Shown here: positions 34,064 through 41,915 of the stretch, one piece after another | Position numbering within the stretch: the first letter of the stretch is position 1 | Layout: each line of letters opens with the position of its first letter | Source of the DNA: Spirochaetales bacterium | GTDB taxonomy: Bacteria > Spirochaetota > GWE2-31-10 > MWDO01 | Assembly (NCBI GenBank): GCA_017540815.1 | Contig: JAFYAI010000040.1 | Coordinates: forward strand, 1 to 59,536 | Length of the DNA stretch: 59,536 nt | Direction: 5' to 3' | The notes under the pieces: model-generated | The model's database searches: none | What the model was told of the DNA's origin: nothing | What the model saw: only the letters and a program-made list of their open reading frames with translations | Translations under genes and position numbers: made by a program

Positions 34064-34241
34064 TAAAAACGCCCGCAACAAAGAAGTTGGTACGGTTAGA
34101 TATATCCACCAGTCAAAACACATCTTCCCCCTCTCTGCTACGAGAGTTTCCTATCGGAAATCTCATGCGATGAGAATAACTGATGAAATATCTGCTTATT
34201 GCTGTCGGGTACCAAACCGACGGCAATAAATCGCTTTTATT
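34064..34241 (-). ncRNA. Structured double-pseudoknot RNA, copy A
   Basis: Read on the minus strand. Outer stem TTATTGC/GCAATAA (34229-23/34202-196); inner stem GTCGG/CCGAC (34221-17/34208-04) with loop TTTGGTAC; pseudoknot 1, TTGGTAC (34215-09) with GTACCAA (34093-87); central helix AGATAT..CATCAGT with ACTGGTG..ATATCT (34193-79/34113-098); hairpins CTCAT-CGC-ATGAG and TTTCC-GATA-GGAAA; pseudoknot 2, CGTAGCAGAGAG (34142-31) with a 12-nt strand at 34085-34074 (four G-U pairs), then GCGTTTTTATTT as terminator. Relative to copy B the loop pairing changes from CG to GG/CC in both strands, a compensatory change. Confidence 0.75.
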
Positions 34242-34247
34242 TATTTT

Positions 34248-34276
34248 ATGTTACTTTAATAAAATGAATTTGTCAA
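34248..34276 (-). promoter_or_regulatory. Promoter of structured RNA copy A
   Basis: Minus strand: TTGACA (34276-34271), 17-bp spacer, TAACAT (34253-34248). The -10 box is identical to that of copy B. It diverges from the promoter at 34306. Confidence 0.7.
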
Positions 34277-34305
34277 TAAAAAAATATTTGCTTTTATATT
34301 TTTCC

Positions 34306-34334
34306 TTGACTTTATATAATACTTGCTCTATAAT
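34306..34334 (+). promoter_or_regulatory. Promoter of the antitoxin-like gene and thioesterase
   Basis: TTGACT (34306-34311), 17-bp spacer, TATAAT (34329-34334). Together with the copy A promoter it forms a divergent pair only 29 bp apart between the -35 boxes. Confidence 0.7.
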
Positions 34335-34362
34335 ATACAAAGAAATATAAAGGAGTTTGCCT

Positions 34363-34614
34363 ATGTTATATACAGCGATTTTGGAAAACAAGATTAATGC
34401 TCTGCCTCAGCAGGCATTCAATGAAGTGGCTCATTATGTTGATTATATCTATACGCTTTATGTGCTGCATCGCAATCAGCCAAAATCAGATTTTGGCAGT
34501 TCTATTCAAGATGAAAAACTTGCAGCTCTTAATGCCATTGCAGGCAAACTCTCAGATGAAGATGCGGAAGAAATGCGTCAGCATTGTCATTTGAAAATAA
34601 ATTGTTTTATATAA
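34363..34614 (+). CDS. Orphan DUF2281-type antitoxin-like protein
   Basis: ATG 34363 follows AAAGGAG; 83 residues. The N-terminal MLYTAILENKINALPQQAFNEVAHYVDYIY resembles small antitoxins paired with VapC- or RelE-type toxins; LSDEDAEEMRQ follows. The last residues (LKINCFI) look out of character and may result from a 3' change. No toxin gene follows; the next gene, 13 bp on, is a thioesterase. It could be a solitary antitoxin left after loss of its toxin. Confidence 0.55.
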   Translation: MLYTAILENKINALPQQAFNEVAHYVDYIYTLYVLHRNQPKSDFGSSIQDEKLAALNAIAGKLSDEDAEEMRQHCHLKINCFI

Positions 34615-34627
34615 TAAGGAAAAAACT

Positions 34628-35026
34628 ATGATTTTTCATTATCCGATTTTTGTAGAATTTGGCGACATTGACAGTTATGGGATTATTCATAATCCGATGA
34701 TCTTGGAGTATATGGAGCGGGCGAGGGTGAAGTTTTTCCTTGATCAGGGGTTGGATATTCGTCCGGGAGTTGCTCCGGTCGGTTTGGTGGTGCGTGATAT
34801 TAATATCCGGCTCAAAGGGCAGATTACTATGTTCAATCAGCTCGATATGGAAGTCACAACTTCTGACATTGATGAGTATTCGTTTGTGTTCAACTATAAG
34901 ATCAAGCGTGACGGCAAAACTATGGTTTCCGCTTCTACGCAGATGGCATTCATCGGACTTGAGTCAATGGGGCTTATCCCGATCCCTGAAGAACAGGTCG
35001 AGATGCTAAAAAAATACGAGAAATAA
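34628..35026 (+). CDS. Acyl-CoA thioesterase, 4-hydroxybenzoyl-CoA thioesterase (hotdog) family
   Basis: 132 residues. The hotdog signature FVEFGDIDSYGIIHNPMILEYMERARVKFF (8-37) includes the catalytic Asp in DIDSYG. FNYKIKRDGKTMVSASTQMAFI supplies the later strands. Enzymes of this group hydrolyse acyl-CoA thioesters in the cytoplasm; the substrate is unknown. It follows the antitoxin-like gene in the same transcription unit and ends at a bidirectional terminator. Confidence 0.85.
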   Translation: MIFHYPIFVEFGDIDSYGIIHNPMILEYMERARVKFFLDQGLDIRPGVAPVGLVVRDINIRLKGQITMFNQLDMEVTTSDIDEYSFVFNYKIKRDGKTMVSASTQMAFIGLESMGLIPIPEEQVEMLKKYEK

Positions 35027-35030
35027 TAAA

Positions 35031-35062
35031 AAATCAGGAAGCTTAAACTTCCTGATTTTTTA
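35031..35062. terminator. Bidirectional terminator between convergent genes
   Basis: AAAATCAGGAAG / CTTCCTGATTTT stem flanked by A- and T-runs. Confidence 0.8.
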
Positions 35063-35064
35063 TG

Positions 35065-35574
35065 TCACAACACTTTCGCTGTAATCGTTTTATCATTAAT
35101 ATTGCCAAATACTTTGGTAAACTCCGCCGTCAGTTCTGTCGCTTTCTGTTCAAAGTCTGCCAGCGTAATGTCACCGGCTGTTTTAATTCGGATGACCGGA
35201 GATGTTTCGATAGTTTTCTCGAAGAGTATTTTTTTGTTTTTCTCAATAGGCTGTTTGATCTTGTCTGTAAATGTCGCCGGCACATTCGCAGACTCATCAT
35301 TGCGGACGCGGATGGCCTGATAGCGTATGTTGCGGTTGCCTTTATGATCCGGCACTGATATGATCACTATAGAACCGTTAATCGTCAGTGCAATAATCGT
35401 TTTGTTTTCATTCGGATCGGCACGATCCACTTCTTCGGTAATACCGTAATCATCCGTAATGCTGTCAAATTCGTCAAATTTCTGCTGCCAATTCTCTTTC
35501 ATAATATCAAGATCGACATTGTTCTTCTCTGCCAATCGCTTAATGCTTTTGATATAAATGTCTGATTCCATCAT
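35065..35574 (-). CDS. Hypothetical protein, 169 residues
   Basis: Two adjacent ATGs (35574, 35571) after GGAGCG. Soluble, acidic, no export signal. The N-terminal helix is followed by a beta-rich part with ALTINGSIVIISVPDHKGNRNIRYQAIRV and a Lys/Thr-rich C-terminus. I do not recognise the family and see no catalytic motif. It is a single-gene unit convergent with the thioesterase. Base composition is that of core genes, so it is probably a resident gene of the lineage. Confidence 0.65.
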   Translation of the reverse strand: MMESDIYIKSIKRLAEKNNVDLDIMKENWQQKFDEFDSITDDYGITEEVDRADPNENKTIIALTINGSIVIISVPDHKGNRNIRYQAIRVRNDESANVPATFTDKIKQPIEKNKKILFEKTIETSPVIRIKTAGDITLADFEQKATELTAEFTKVFGNINDKTITAKVL

Positions 35575-35656
35575 GATACGCTCCTTACAGAATGCAGTAT
35601 TAGTATAAAATAAAATTGGAATTTTAGCAACAAAAAAAATGAGAAAGTAAAAAGAA

Positions 35657-35710
35657 TATTAAAATTTAGAGAAGATATGAGCGGCGGAGTGTCATTTCTA
35701 AATTTTAATA
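35657..35710. promoter_or_regulatory. 14-bp inverted repeat upstream of the oxidoreductase promoter
   Basis: TATTAAAATTTAGA (35657-35670) and its exact complement TCTAAATTTTAATA (35697-35710) are separated by 26 bp containing GCGGCGGAGTGTCATTT. It ends 8 bp before the -35 element (35719). It could be an operator, a hairpin, or a small repeat; no protein is known to me for it. Confidence 0.5.
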
Positions 35711-35718
35711 AAAAATTC

Positions 35719-35747
35719 TTGCCATTATTAATATTTTATTGTAAAAT
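35719..35747 (+). promoter_or_regulatory. Promoter of the oxidoreductase gene
   Basis: TTGCCA (35719-35724), 17-bp spacer, TAAAAT (35742-35747), ~60 bp before the predicted ribosome site AAAGGTG. Confidence 0.6.
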
Positions 35748-35814
35748 AGCATAAAATGTTTGTATTCTGACATTTTAGCAAGATTTTAAAAATATTTTAT
35801 AAAGGTGAATAAAT

Positions 35815-37374
35815 ATGGCTGAAGTAAACATCATTTTCAACGGCAAACAGATGAAAGCCGATGATAGTCAGACGATCCTTGACTTTGCAAAATCTCAGGG
35901 GATCGAGATTCCGACTTTATGCTATGATAACAGACTTGACCCTTACGGCAGCTGCTTTGTATGTGTAGTTGAGGTTAAAGGTGCGAGGACTCTGGTGCCG
36001 TCATGTGCAACTAAACTCCGTGAAGGCATTGAGATCGAGACTAACTCTGAAAAGATCCTCAATTCCCGCAAGACTGCTCTTGAGCTGATCCTCTCTAACC
36101 ATTACGGTGACTGTATCGCTCCATGTAAAGCAGAGTGTCCTGCTCATTGTGACATTCAGGGGTATGTCGGATTGATTGCCAACAAAAAATATGATGATGC
36201 TATCAGATTGATAAAGAAAACTATCCCGATGCCGGCAAGTATCGGCCGTGTTTGTACCAAGTTCTGTGAGAAGAAGTGCCGCCGACAAAACATTGATGAG
36301 TCTATCTCTATCGATAATCTCAAAAGATTTGCTGCGGATAAGGACTTATTCTCAGACAAGCCTTACATCCCGACTTGCAAAGCTAAGATCGGCAAGAGAG
36401 TCGCTGTAATCGGTGGTGGTCCTGCAGGACTTGCCGCTGCATATTATATGGCTCAGGAAGGTATCGATGTAGAGATCTTCGATGCTAAAGATAAACTCGG
36501 TGGTATGCTGCGATACGGTATCCCTGAGTACAGACTGCCGAAAGCTATCCTTGATAAAGAGATCGACACGATCCTTGCTTTGGGTATCAAAGTCAACTAT
36601 AACAAAGTGCTTAATAAAGATTTCACTATAGATTCACTTCGCAAGAATGGATTCGACGCTATCGTCGTTGCCTGTGGTGCATGGTCAGCTGCTAAGCTGG
36701 GCATCCCCAATGAGGAAGGTGCAGTGAATGTGCTTGATGGTATTAAGTTCTTAGGCGAAGTCGCAGAGGGCAAAGCTCCGAAACTCCACGGTCGTGTAGC
36801 GATCGTAGGCGGTGGTAATACAGCATTTGACTGTGCGAGGACAGCGATGAGACTCGGTGCAGATGAAGTAGAGATGGTTTACCGACGAACACGCGACGCT
36901 ATGCCTGCTAATGAGATCGAGAAGGTTGAAGCAGAAGAAGAAGGCGTTAAGTTCAAACTGCTCACTGCTCCTGTATCTGTTGTTCGCGACGGCGACAAGG
37001 CTACAGGTATGATCGTGCAGAAGATGGAGTTGGGCGAGCCTGACGCATCAGGACGAAGATCACCTGTTCCGGTTGCCGGCAGTGACTACGAAGAGAAGTA
37101 TGACTTCATCATCGCTGCTATCGGGCAGAAACCTGATTTCAGCATTCTTGGTACAGACAAAGCAACGCTGCTTGGCGATAACAGACTTATCCCGTATAAT
37201 AAATTGACCGGGCAGACCGGAGTTAAAGATGTCTTTGTAGCCGGTGACTATGCGTCAGGAGCTAAGACTGTCGTAGAAGGTCTTGCCGGAGGTAAGGCTG
37301 CAGCGGTCGCTATCACTAAGTATTTCGCAGGGGAAGAGTTAGAGCCTGTTCCTGAGTTCCTCTGCAAACGTTAA
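35815..37374 (+). CDS. NADPH-type FAD/Fe-S oxidoreductase, N-terminal part (GltD-like), ended by an in-frame TAA
   Basis: 519 residues. Begins with a 2Fe-2S ferredoxin-like domain (SCFVCVVEVKG, VPSC), then the Cys-rich GltD-type domain (DCIAPCKAECPAHCDIQGY, GRVCTKFCEKKCRRQ), an FAD-binding GGGPAGLAAAYYMA (~202), an NADPH-binding GGGNTAFDCARTAMRLGA (~330) and a final VAGDYASGAKTVVEGLAGGKAAA. Electrons would pass between NAD(P)H, FAD and Fe-S centres in the cytoplasm. The TAA at 37372-37374 is followed without any shift by DLKPLDEKFFSQWEKADR, a continuation expected in one long protein ending at 38940. Read as a single gene it would be 1041 residues. Confidence 0.85.
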   Translation: MAEVNIIFNGKQMKADDSQTILDFAKSQGIEIPTLCYDNRLDPYGSCFVCVVEVKGARTLVPSCATKLREGIEIETNSEKILNSRKTALELILSNHYGDCIAPCKAECPAHCDIQGYVGLIANKKYDDAIRLIKKTIPMPASIGRVCTKFCEKKCRRQNIDESISIDNLKRFAADKDLFSDKPYIPTCKAKIGKRVAVIGGGPAGLAAAYYMAQEGIDVEIFDAKDKLGGMLRYGIPEYRLPKAILDKEIDTILALGIKVNYNKVLNKDFTIDSLRKNGFDAIVVACGAWSAAKLGIPNEEGAVNVLDGIKFLGEVAEGKAPKLHGRVAIVGGGNTAFDCARTAMRLGADEVEMVYRRTRDAMPANEIEKVEAEEEGVKFKLLTAPVSVVRDGDKATGMIVQKMELGEPDASGRRSPVPVAGSDYEEKYDFIIAAIGQKPDFSILGTDKATLLGDNRLIPYNKLTGQTGVKDVFVAGDYASGAKTVVEGLAGGKAAAVAITKYFAGEELEPVPEFLCKR

Positions 37375-38940
37375 GATCTCAAACCGCTTGATGAGAAGTT
37401 CTTCTCTCAGTGGGAGAAAGCCGACAGAGCTAAACCTGTTGTAATGAAACCGGCTGACCGCAAGAGAGGATTCACCGAGATGGAGTCCACATTCGATGAA
37501 GAGACTGCGATCAAGGAAGCTAAGCGATGTATGGAATGCGGTTGTGTCGATGTCTATGAATGTTCGCTTAAAAAATATGCTCAAAGCTATAAGGCAAAAG
37601 ACAACAAATACAAAGGTGCAGTCAATCAGTATCAGTTCGACAACAGTTCTAAGTATCTGTTCCGCGAGCCGAGCAAGTGTGTGCTGTGCGGACGATGTGC
37701 AAGACTTTGTGCAGATGTAGTTGGTCTCGGTGTATATGGCTATGTTAAACGAGGATTTAACAGTGTGCTGATGCCGAAGTTCGCTCATCCGTTGGGCACT
37801 ACAGAATGTATCTCCTGCGGAACATGTATCTCCGGCTGTCCTGTTGGTGCGATTGTGCCGAAACTGCCTGCCGCTAAGAAAGCTCCGCTACAGGGCAAGA
37901 TCACTGACTCTTACTGCTATCACTGCAGTATCGGATGTGAAAATCAGGTCGAGCTGCTGGAAGACTCTATCCTGCAGGTGCATGAGGTAGATAAGGCTCT
38001 GTGTAAGAAAGGTCGATTCCTCATACCGAGTGTCGATACTAAGAAATACAGTATCGCTGACTATGAGTGCCTTAAGAATGTTAAGGATGCGTCTGTATTT
38101 GCTTCTGCTTCGTTAAGCAGTGAGGATTACGAGGCACTGAAAGCGATCGCTGCTAAGCAGGGTTGGAGTCTCGTAAACTACTATTCTCAGAGTACATTGT
38201 GGCAGGCATTCGCTGCTGCGAAGACGCTTCCGTCGATGGACTTCTTCGGTCGTGAGATCGGCGAGAATGCGTGCGTGATTGTAGCCGGAGACTTCGATCA
38301 TATCAATCCGATCGCTTTGAACAGACTCCATGCTATCTATAAGGAAGATACTCAGATATTCTGTCTGACTAAGGATCTGTCGAAGAGAATGTATCGAATG
38401 GGCGCTAAGGCTGTATCTGATATTAAGGAACTTGATAATATAGGACTTGAGAAGTTCAGCGAAGTTGTGCTGCTCATCAATCCGATCAGTGTTGATAAGA
38501 CTTTCGGTGATAATACTGCACTGAACTTGTATAACCTTGCAGCCGGCAAGAACGGTGCTCTGCACACGACACTGTTCAGCGAAAGCCGCAACTTGTATAG
38601 TGCCGCTGATGCAGATAAGATCGCTGATGTTAAAGGTCAGAAACTTTACATCCAGACGAAAGCTGCTGATACAAATGACAGCAACAGCGTTAAGCTGCCT
38701 TACTCATTCCAGACTGCAGGTACATTCCTTAACTCTAAGAATGAGATGTATCAGAATAAGCCGCTGTTCTGCAATGATGAAGTAACAGTTGCCGCAATTG
38801 CCGATAAGATCTTCGGTGTAAAGGGAGTTGCTATGCAGGCTGCTAAGAGTGCTTCTGCCGAGAAACCGCTTAACTACAGCGGCAAGGGTGTATCATTCCC
38901 GGATGATATGTTTATAACAACATATTCAAGACAGGACTAA
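37375..38940 (+). pseudogene. C-terminal part of the same oxidoreductase, separated by one stop codon
   Basis: Same frame as the upstream part; first ATG at 37444 but no ribosome-binding site near it. Contains a Cys-rich CMECGCVDVYEC, two 4Fe-4S ferredoxin clusters (CVLCGRCARLC; CISCGTCISGCPVGAI) and a molybdopterin-oxidoreductase-type Fe4S4 segment CYHCSIGCENQVEL, followed by a domain resembling the alpha-subunit remnant found in NuoG/FdhA-like proteins, without clear cofactor motifs. If not translated by readthrough or reinitiation, the enzyme lacks its ferredoxin-side half. The coding quality stays high, so the stop is recent, or an assembly error, or is read through. Confidence 0.75.
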
Positions 38941-38949
38941 AAATGAGGT

Positions 38950-38980
38950 AAAAAAGGCTGTCCTACGGACAGCCTTTTTT
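38950..38980 (+). terminator. Terminator after the oxidoreductase
   Basis: AAAAAAGGCTGTCC / GGACAGCCTTTTTT stem with loop TAC. Confidence 0.9.
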
Positions 38981-38994
38981 TATTCAAGAGTGTT

Positions 38995-39930
38995 ATGACT
39001 GATATACAGATCGAGGAGCAAGCTCAGAAGTTAGGCATATCGAAAGCAGCGGTTAATCATCTCCACGATTGGCCGGATAAAACCGTAGTCGCTGCTTGTC
39101 TGTCGTATCGTGATGACACTCCGGGGAATATCCCTGCATATACGAGAGTAAACTACTATCGTGTGCTGTCGAAAATGCTGCACAAACTCGGCAAGTGGCT
39201 TAAACATTCTCACAATGACAATAGATCCGACTCAGAAGTGTTCCGCACTTCTGTTAATGGTGTTCTGAATGACAAGATCATAGCTGCGGCGGTTGGACTT
39301 GGCGGCTTTGCCGACAATCACCTTATCGCCGTCGATGGTGTGGGCAGTATGACTGTGCTGGGGACACTGATTATCGATAAGAAATGTGAGATAACTAAGC
39401 CTCAGTCACAATTGTGCAATGAACATTCTCCGCTGTGCAATCACTGCGGTGTGTGTTTTGCGTCGTGTCCGACAGGAGCATTAACTCCGACAGGAGTGGA
39501 TAAGCATCGATGTCTGCAGCATAACAGCAGCGTGTTGGACTTTAATACCGATCTAATACCATTCTGGGGGACACGGTTTTTCGGATGCAGTGTCTGTACT
39601 GACTGCTGTCCGATAAATGATAATGCACAATTGTGCAGTTCTAATCAGGAGTCGCTGACCGGCTATATCGGCAGCAGCTTCGACATGGCACAATTGTGGC
39701 ACTTCCGCAAGGGTGACTACAAGGCTCATTTCCGAGCCAATCAGCTGGCGGCAACATGGATGGAAGAAATTATCCATCCTCGGAACATCCTTACGAGTCT
39801 GCATAATGCTGGACGCGATGATGATGTGGCTCGCTATGCTGCGGAGATCGATAAATACGGTTGGAGTGATGAGGAGAAACGGTATCTGCTGCACTGGTGC
39901 AGAATATTGCTGAACAAGGAGTATATATGA
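38995..39930 (+). CDS. queG: Epoxyqueuosine reductase-like 4Fe-4S protein
   Basis: 311 residues, somewhat shorter than typical QueG (~350 or more). The N-terminal cobalamin-binding-like region is followed by two 4Fe-4S motifs, CNHCGVCFASCPTGAL (~147-162) and CSVCTDCCPIND (~197-208), in the spacing of QueG. The C-terminus (FRANQLAATWMEE..HPRNILTSLHNAG) has helical HEAT-like character. QueG reduces epoxyqueuosine to queuosine in tRNA using cobalamin. No other queuosine gene is visible here, so a related reductase role is possible. Its stop overlaps the Dtd start (ATGA). Confidence 0.75.
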   Translation: MTDIQIEEQAQKLGISKAAVNHLHDWPDKTVVAACLSYRDDTPGNIPAYTRVNYYRVLSKMLHKLGKWLKHSHNDNRSDSEVFRTSVNGVLNDKIIAAAVGLGGFADNHLIAVDGVGSMTVLGTLIIDKKCEITKPQSQLCNEHSPLCNHCGVCFASCPTGALTPTGVDKHRCLQHNSSVLDFNTDLIPFWGTRFFGCSVCTDCCPINDNAQLCSSNQESLTGYIGSSFDMAQLWHFRKGDYKAHFRANQLAATWMEEIIHPRNILTSLHNAGRDDDVARYAAEIDKYGWSDEEKRYLLHWCRILLNKEYI

Positions 39931-40382
39931 GAGCGGTTATACAGAAAGTAACAGAGGCAAGTGTTACTGTGGATGGCGAGATTGTCGGGAAAATCGGCGA
40001 CGGACTGATGGTGCTGCTGGGGATCAAGCCGGATGATACTGACAAAGACATCGATTATATCATCGATAAGATCACAAATGTGAGGATATTTCGGGATGAC
40101 GAAGACAAGATGAACCTGAGCGTGCGTGATACCGGCGGCGAACTGCTGATCGTCAGTCAATTCACACTTTATGCCGATGCCCGCAAAGGCCGCCGGCCGT
40201 CGTTCGACAGAGCAGCAGGCAGAGAGATTTCACTTCCGCTGTATGAACGATTCTTGGAGAAGCTGTCTGCTGTCTATGATAAGAACAAGATCCGGACCGG
40301 GAAGTTTGCCGCTATGATGGATGTCGCACTGCACAATGACGGTCCGTGTACGATTTTACTTGACTCGGAGAGAGAATTTTAA
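39927..40382 (+). CDS. dtd: D-aminoacyl-tRNA deacylase
   Basis: 151 residues from ATG 39927, overlapping the previous stop. Diagnostic motifs: MRAVIQKV at the start, SQFTLYADARKGRRPSF (the Thr-containing active-site loop) and the cross-subunit Gly-cisPro region, here FAAMMDVALHNDGPCTILLDS. Dtd removes D-amino acids mischarged to tRNA. With the upstream QueG-like gene it forms a tRNA-related operon. Confidence 0.95.
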   Translation: MRAVIQKVTEASVTVDGEIVGKIGDGLMVLLGIKPDDTDKDIDYIIDKITNVRIFRDDEDKMNLSVRDTGGELLIVSQFTLYADARKGRRPSFDRAAGREISLPLYERFLEKLSAVYDKNKIRTGKFAAMMDVALHNDGPCTILLDSEREF

Positions 40383-40495
40383 ATAATAAGAATGCGGTCT
40401 CATTATAGAAGATAAATCCGGAGTAAAAAGTCAGGAGACATTCTGCATCTGATTAGGATCATAATAATGTCTGACCGGGTATGAGATGCAGTTCC
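40383..40495. other. Two nested hairpins between dtd and a convergent gene
   Basis: AGAAT..GTCTC / GAGAC..ATTCT (about 40389-40445) and CTGCATCT / GAGATGCAG (about 40444-40493) form two adjacent imperfect stems. No U-run is present, so they are unlikely to be simple terminators. They do not match the three-copy RNA described elsewhere. Confidence 0.4.
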
Positions 40496-41317
40496 TCAGA
40501 ATACTACACCGTATGAGACTTCAAAGTCTGATTGTGGATCATGGGCGATGAATGAGCGGACTATGATCTTATATGCCCGGTGTGAGAACTCAAGTCTTAG
40601 CCGATGAATGCGAGATTGGAGTTCCTGACTGACTGCCGACATCTTGATCTCGGTTTTGTCTTTGTCATTGCTTAGCAGTTCATTGTATATAAGCGTAAGA
40701 TTTTTTTCTTTGTCGGTGTAGATGTCGATAAGATTCCACAGGAGATTGCCGGTGGACTTGTCAATGTGTCCGTTGAACCGCAGCCAATACTTGTCATAGA
40801 AGTCACTGCTTTCGATATTGCCGATCGATGTGTCGCCTGATGATACACCGAGCAATGCCACTGTCGCTGTCAGTATGTCATCATTATTCTCTGACGCGAT
40901 CTGCACACTATCTGAGTGGTTCTGAGTATCATTGTTGAGACCAATCCGCATTATCTTGTTTCGATTGATATAGTGCAGTGTGTCAAGGCTGTTCGCCGTT
41001 TTGTATATAAGAGTATCAGCGGTAAGCATAACGAGGTCAGCGTTAATAGTTCGTCCGCTGCGAAGGCTTACAGTTATCTCTGTCGCATCATTATCTGTGT
41101 CAGCCGTTACTGCGATTATGTCATTCTGTTTGATATAGCAATGCCCGTTATCGCCGTCGAGATATATCCGTTCTTTCCCGATGCCGGTTAGTTTCCCATG
41201 CAGAATGCGTCCGTCGGTTAGAGTGACTTGTGCACTGTATGTATAAGCTGCACTCATAATGAGACACAATGTGATGATTAGTATTTTGCAGCGGCTGAGA
41301 GTGGGGTTAATCTTCAT
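40496..41317 (-). CDS. Exported protein of unknown function
   Basis: 273 residues; the ATG at 41317 is chosen because it overlaps the upstream stop (ATGAAGATTAA) and starts a signal peptide (MKINPTLSRC then ILIITLCLIMSAAYTYSAQ). The mature part has two similar beta-hairpin segments, VTLTDGRILHGKLTGIGKER and VSLRSGRTINADLVMLTADT, a pattern seen in small Sm-like or SH3-like barrels. No catalytic motif. It is the last gene of the operon 43086-40496 on the minus strand, with a membrane protein and a DUF1385 protein, so it may act in the envelope. Confidence 0.7.
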   Translation of the reverse strand: MKINPTLSRCKILIITLCLIMSAAYTYSAQVTLTDGRILHGKLTGIGKERIYLDGDNGHCYIKQNDIIAVTADTDNDATEITVSLRSGRTINADLVMLTADTLIYKTANSLDTLHYINRNKIMRIGLNNDTQNHSDSVQIASENNDDILTATVALLGVSSGDTSIGNIESSDFYDKYWLRFNGHIDKSTGNLLWNLIDIYTDKEKNLTLIYNELLSNDKDKTEIKMSAVSQELQSRIHRLRLEFSHRAYKIIVRSFIAHDPQSDFEVSYGVVF

Positions 41318-41915
41318 CGGCGGATTTATCCTTGTTGTCAGAGTCAATATGCTGCTGCACATCGTTAGGCTGAACAGGATCATTGTCTGATGGCTTAGTA
41401 TTCTCTGTCTGGCATATCATAAGGATGCCGCTAAACATAAGCAGCAGTGCAACTGAGAAGAACAGCAGATATTTCGAGTTGAGATTGATAAAATCTGTTG
41501 TGAAGCATAATATCAGAGACGACATTAATGCAAGGAAAATACCTGTAATGAGCAGTGACATTTTGCGTTTGTCTGTGATGAAAAATGATATGATAAATCC
41601 GAGTGAAGCACAGAATCCGAACAGAGGCCAGATCTTCTCGATATTCCAGTTAAGCAGGATAATGAGCAGTCCGAGTATCGATGCCAATGCTACGGATATT
41701 CCTGTCGGCACAAATCCGAAGTGCTTTTTGATCTTAAGACCGCGGATAATAAAGTCAACCGACAATATCAGCAGGATTGACAATGCAGCGACTAAAAGCG
41801 TGATAACTTCCGGAAATATAACTCTTAGAGCGATGAGTATGCCTGCCAGCACGAAGTAAGTTCCGATGATCCGTCTGTATGAGAATAATGTCTTCCGATT
41901 AAATTCCATTATCAT
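41307..41915 (-). CDS. Polytopic membrane protein (HdeD-like)
   Basis: 202 residues; the ATG at 41915 overlaps the stop of the upstream gene (a second start MEFN lies at 41909). Six hydrophobic segments between residues ~15 and 170 are followed by a polar, Asp/Gln/Asn-rich tail (TKPSDNDPVQPNDVQQ). The arrangement resembles HdeD/DUF308-type membrane proteins, but no sharp motif confirms this. Probably cytoplasmic-membrane. Translationally coupled on both sides within a three-gene operon. Confidence 0.65.
   Translation of the reverse strand: MIMEFNRKTLFSYRRIIGTYFVLAGILIALRVIFPEVITLLVAALSILLILSVDFIIRGLKIKKHFGFVPTGISVALASILGLLIILLNWNIEKIWPLFGFCASLGFIISFFITDKRKMSLLITGIFLALMSSLILCFTTDFINLNSKYLLFFSVALLLMFSGILMICQTENTKPSDNDPVQPNDVQQHIDSDNKDKSADED

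Noticed and set aside
34064-34241. Retron, 6S RNA, tmRNA or group II intron as identity of the three-copy RNA
   Set aside because: No reverse transcriptase nearby, no tRNA-like ends or tag frame, no domain V, three copies in 30 kb, and pseudoknots atypical of 6S RNA. An OMEGA/HEARO-like RNA remains possible but no IscB/TnpB gene is present.
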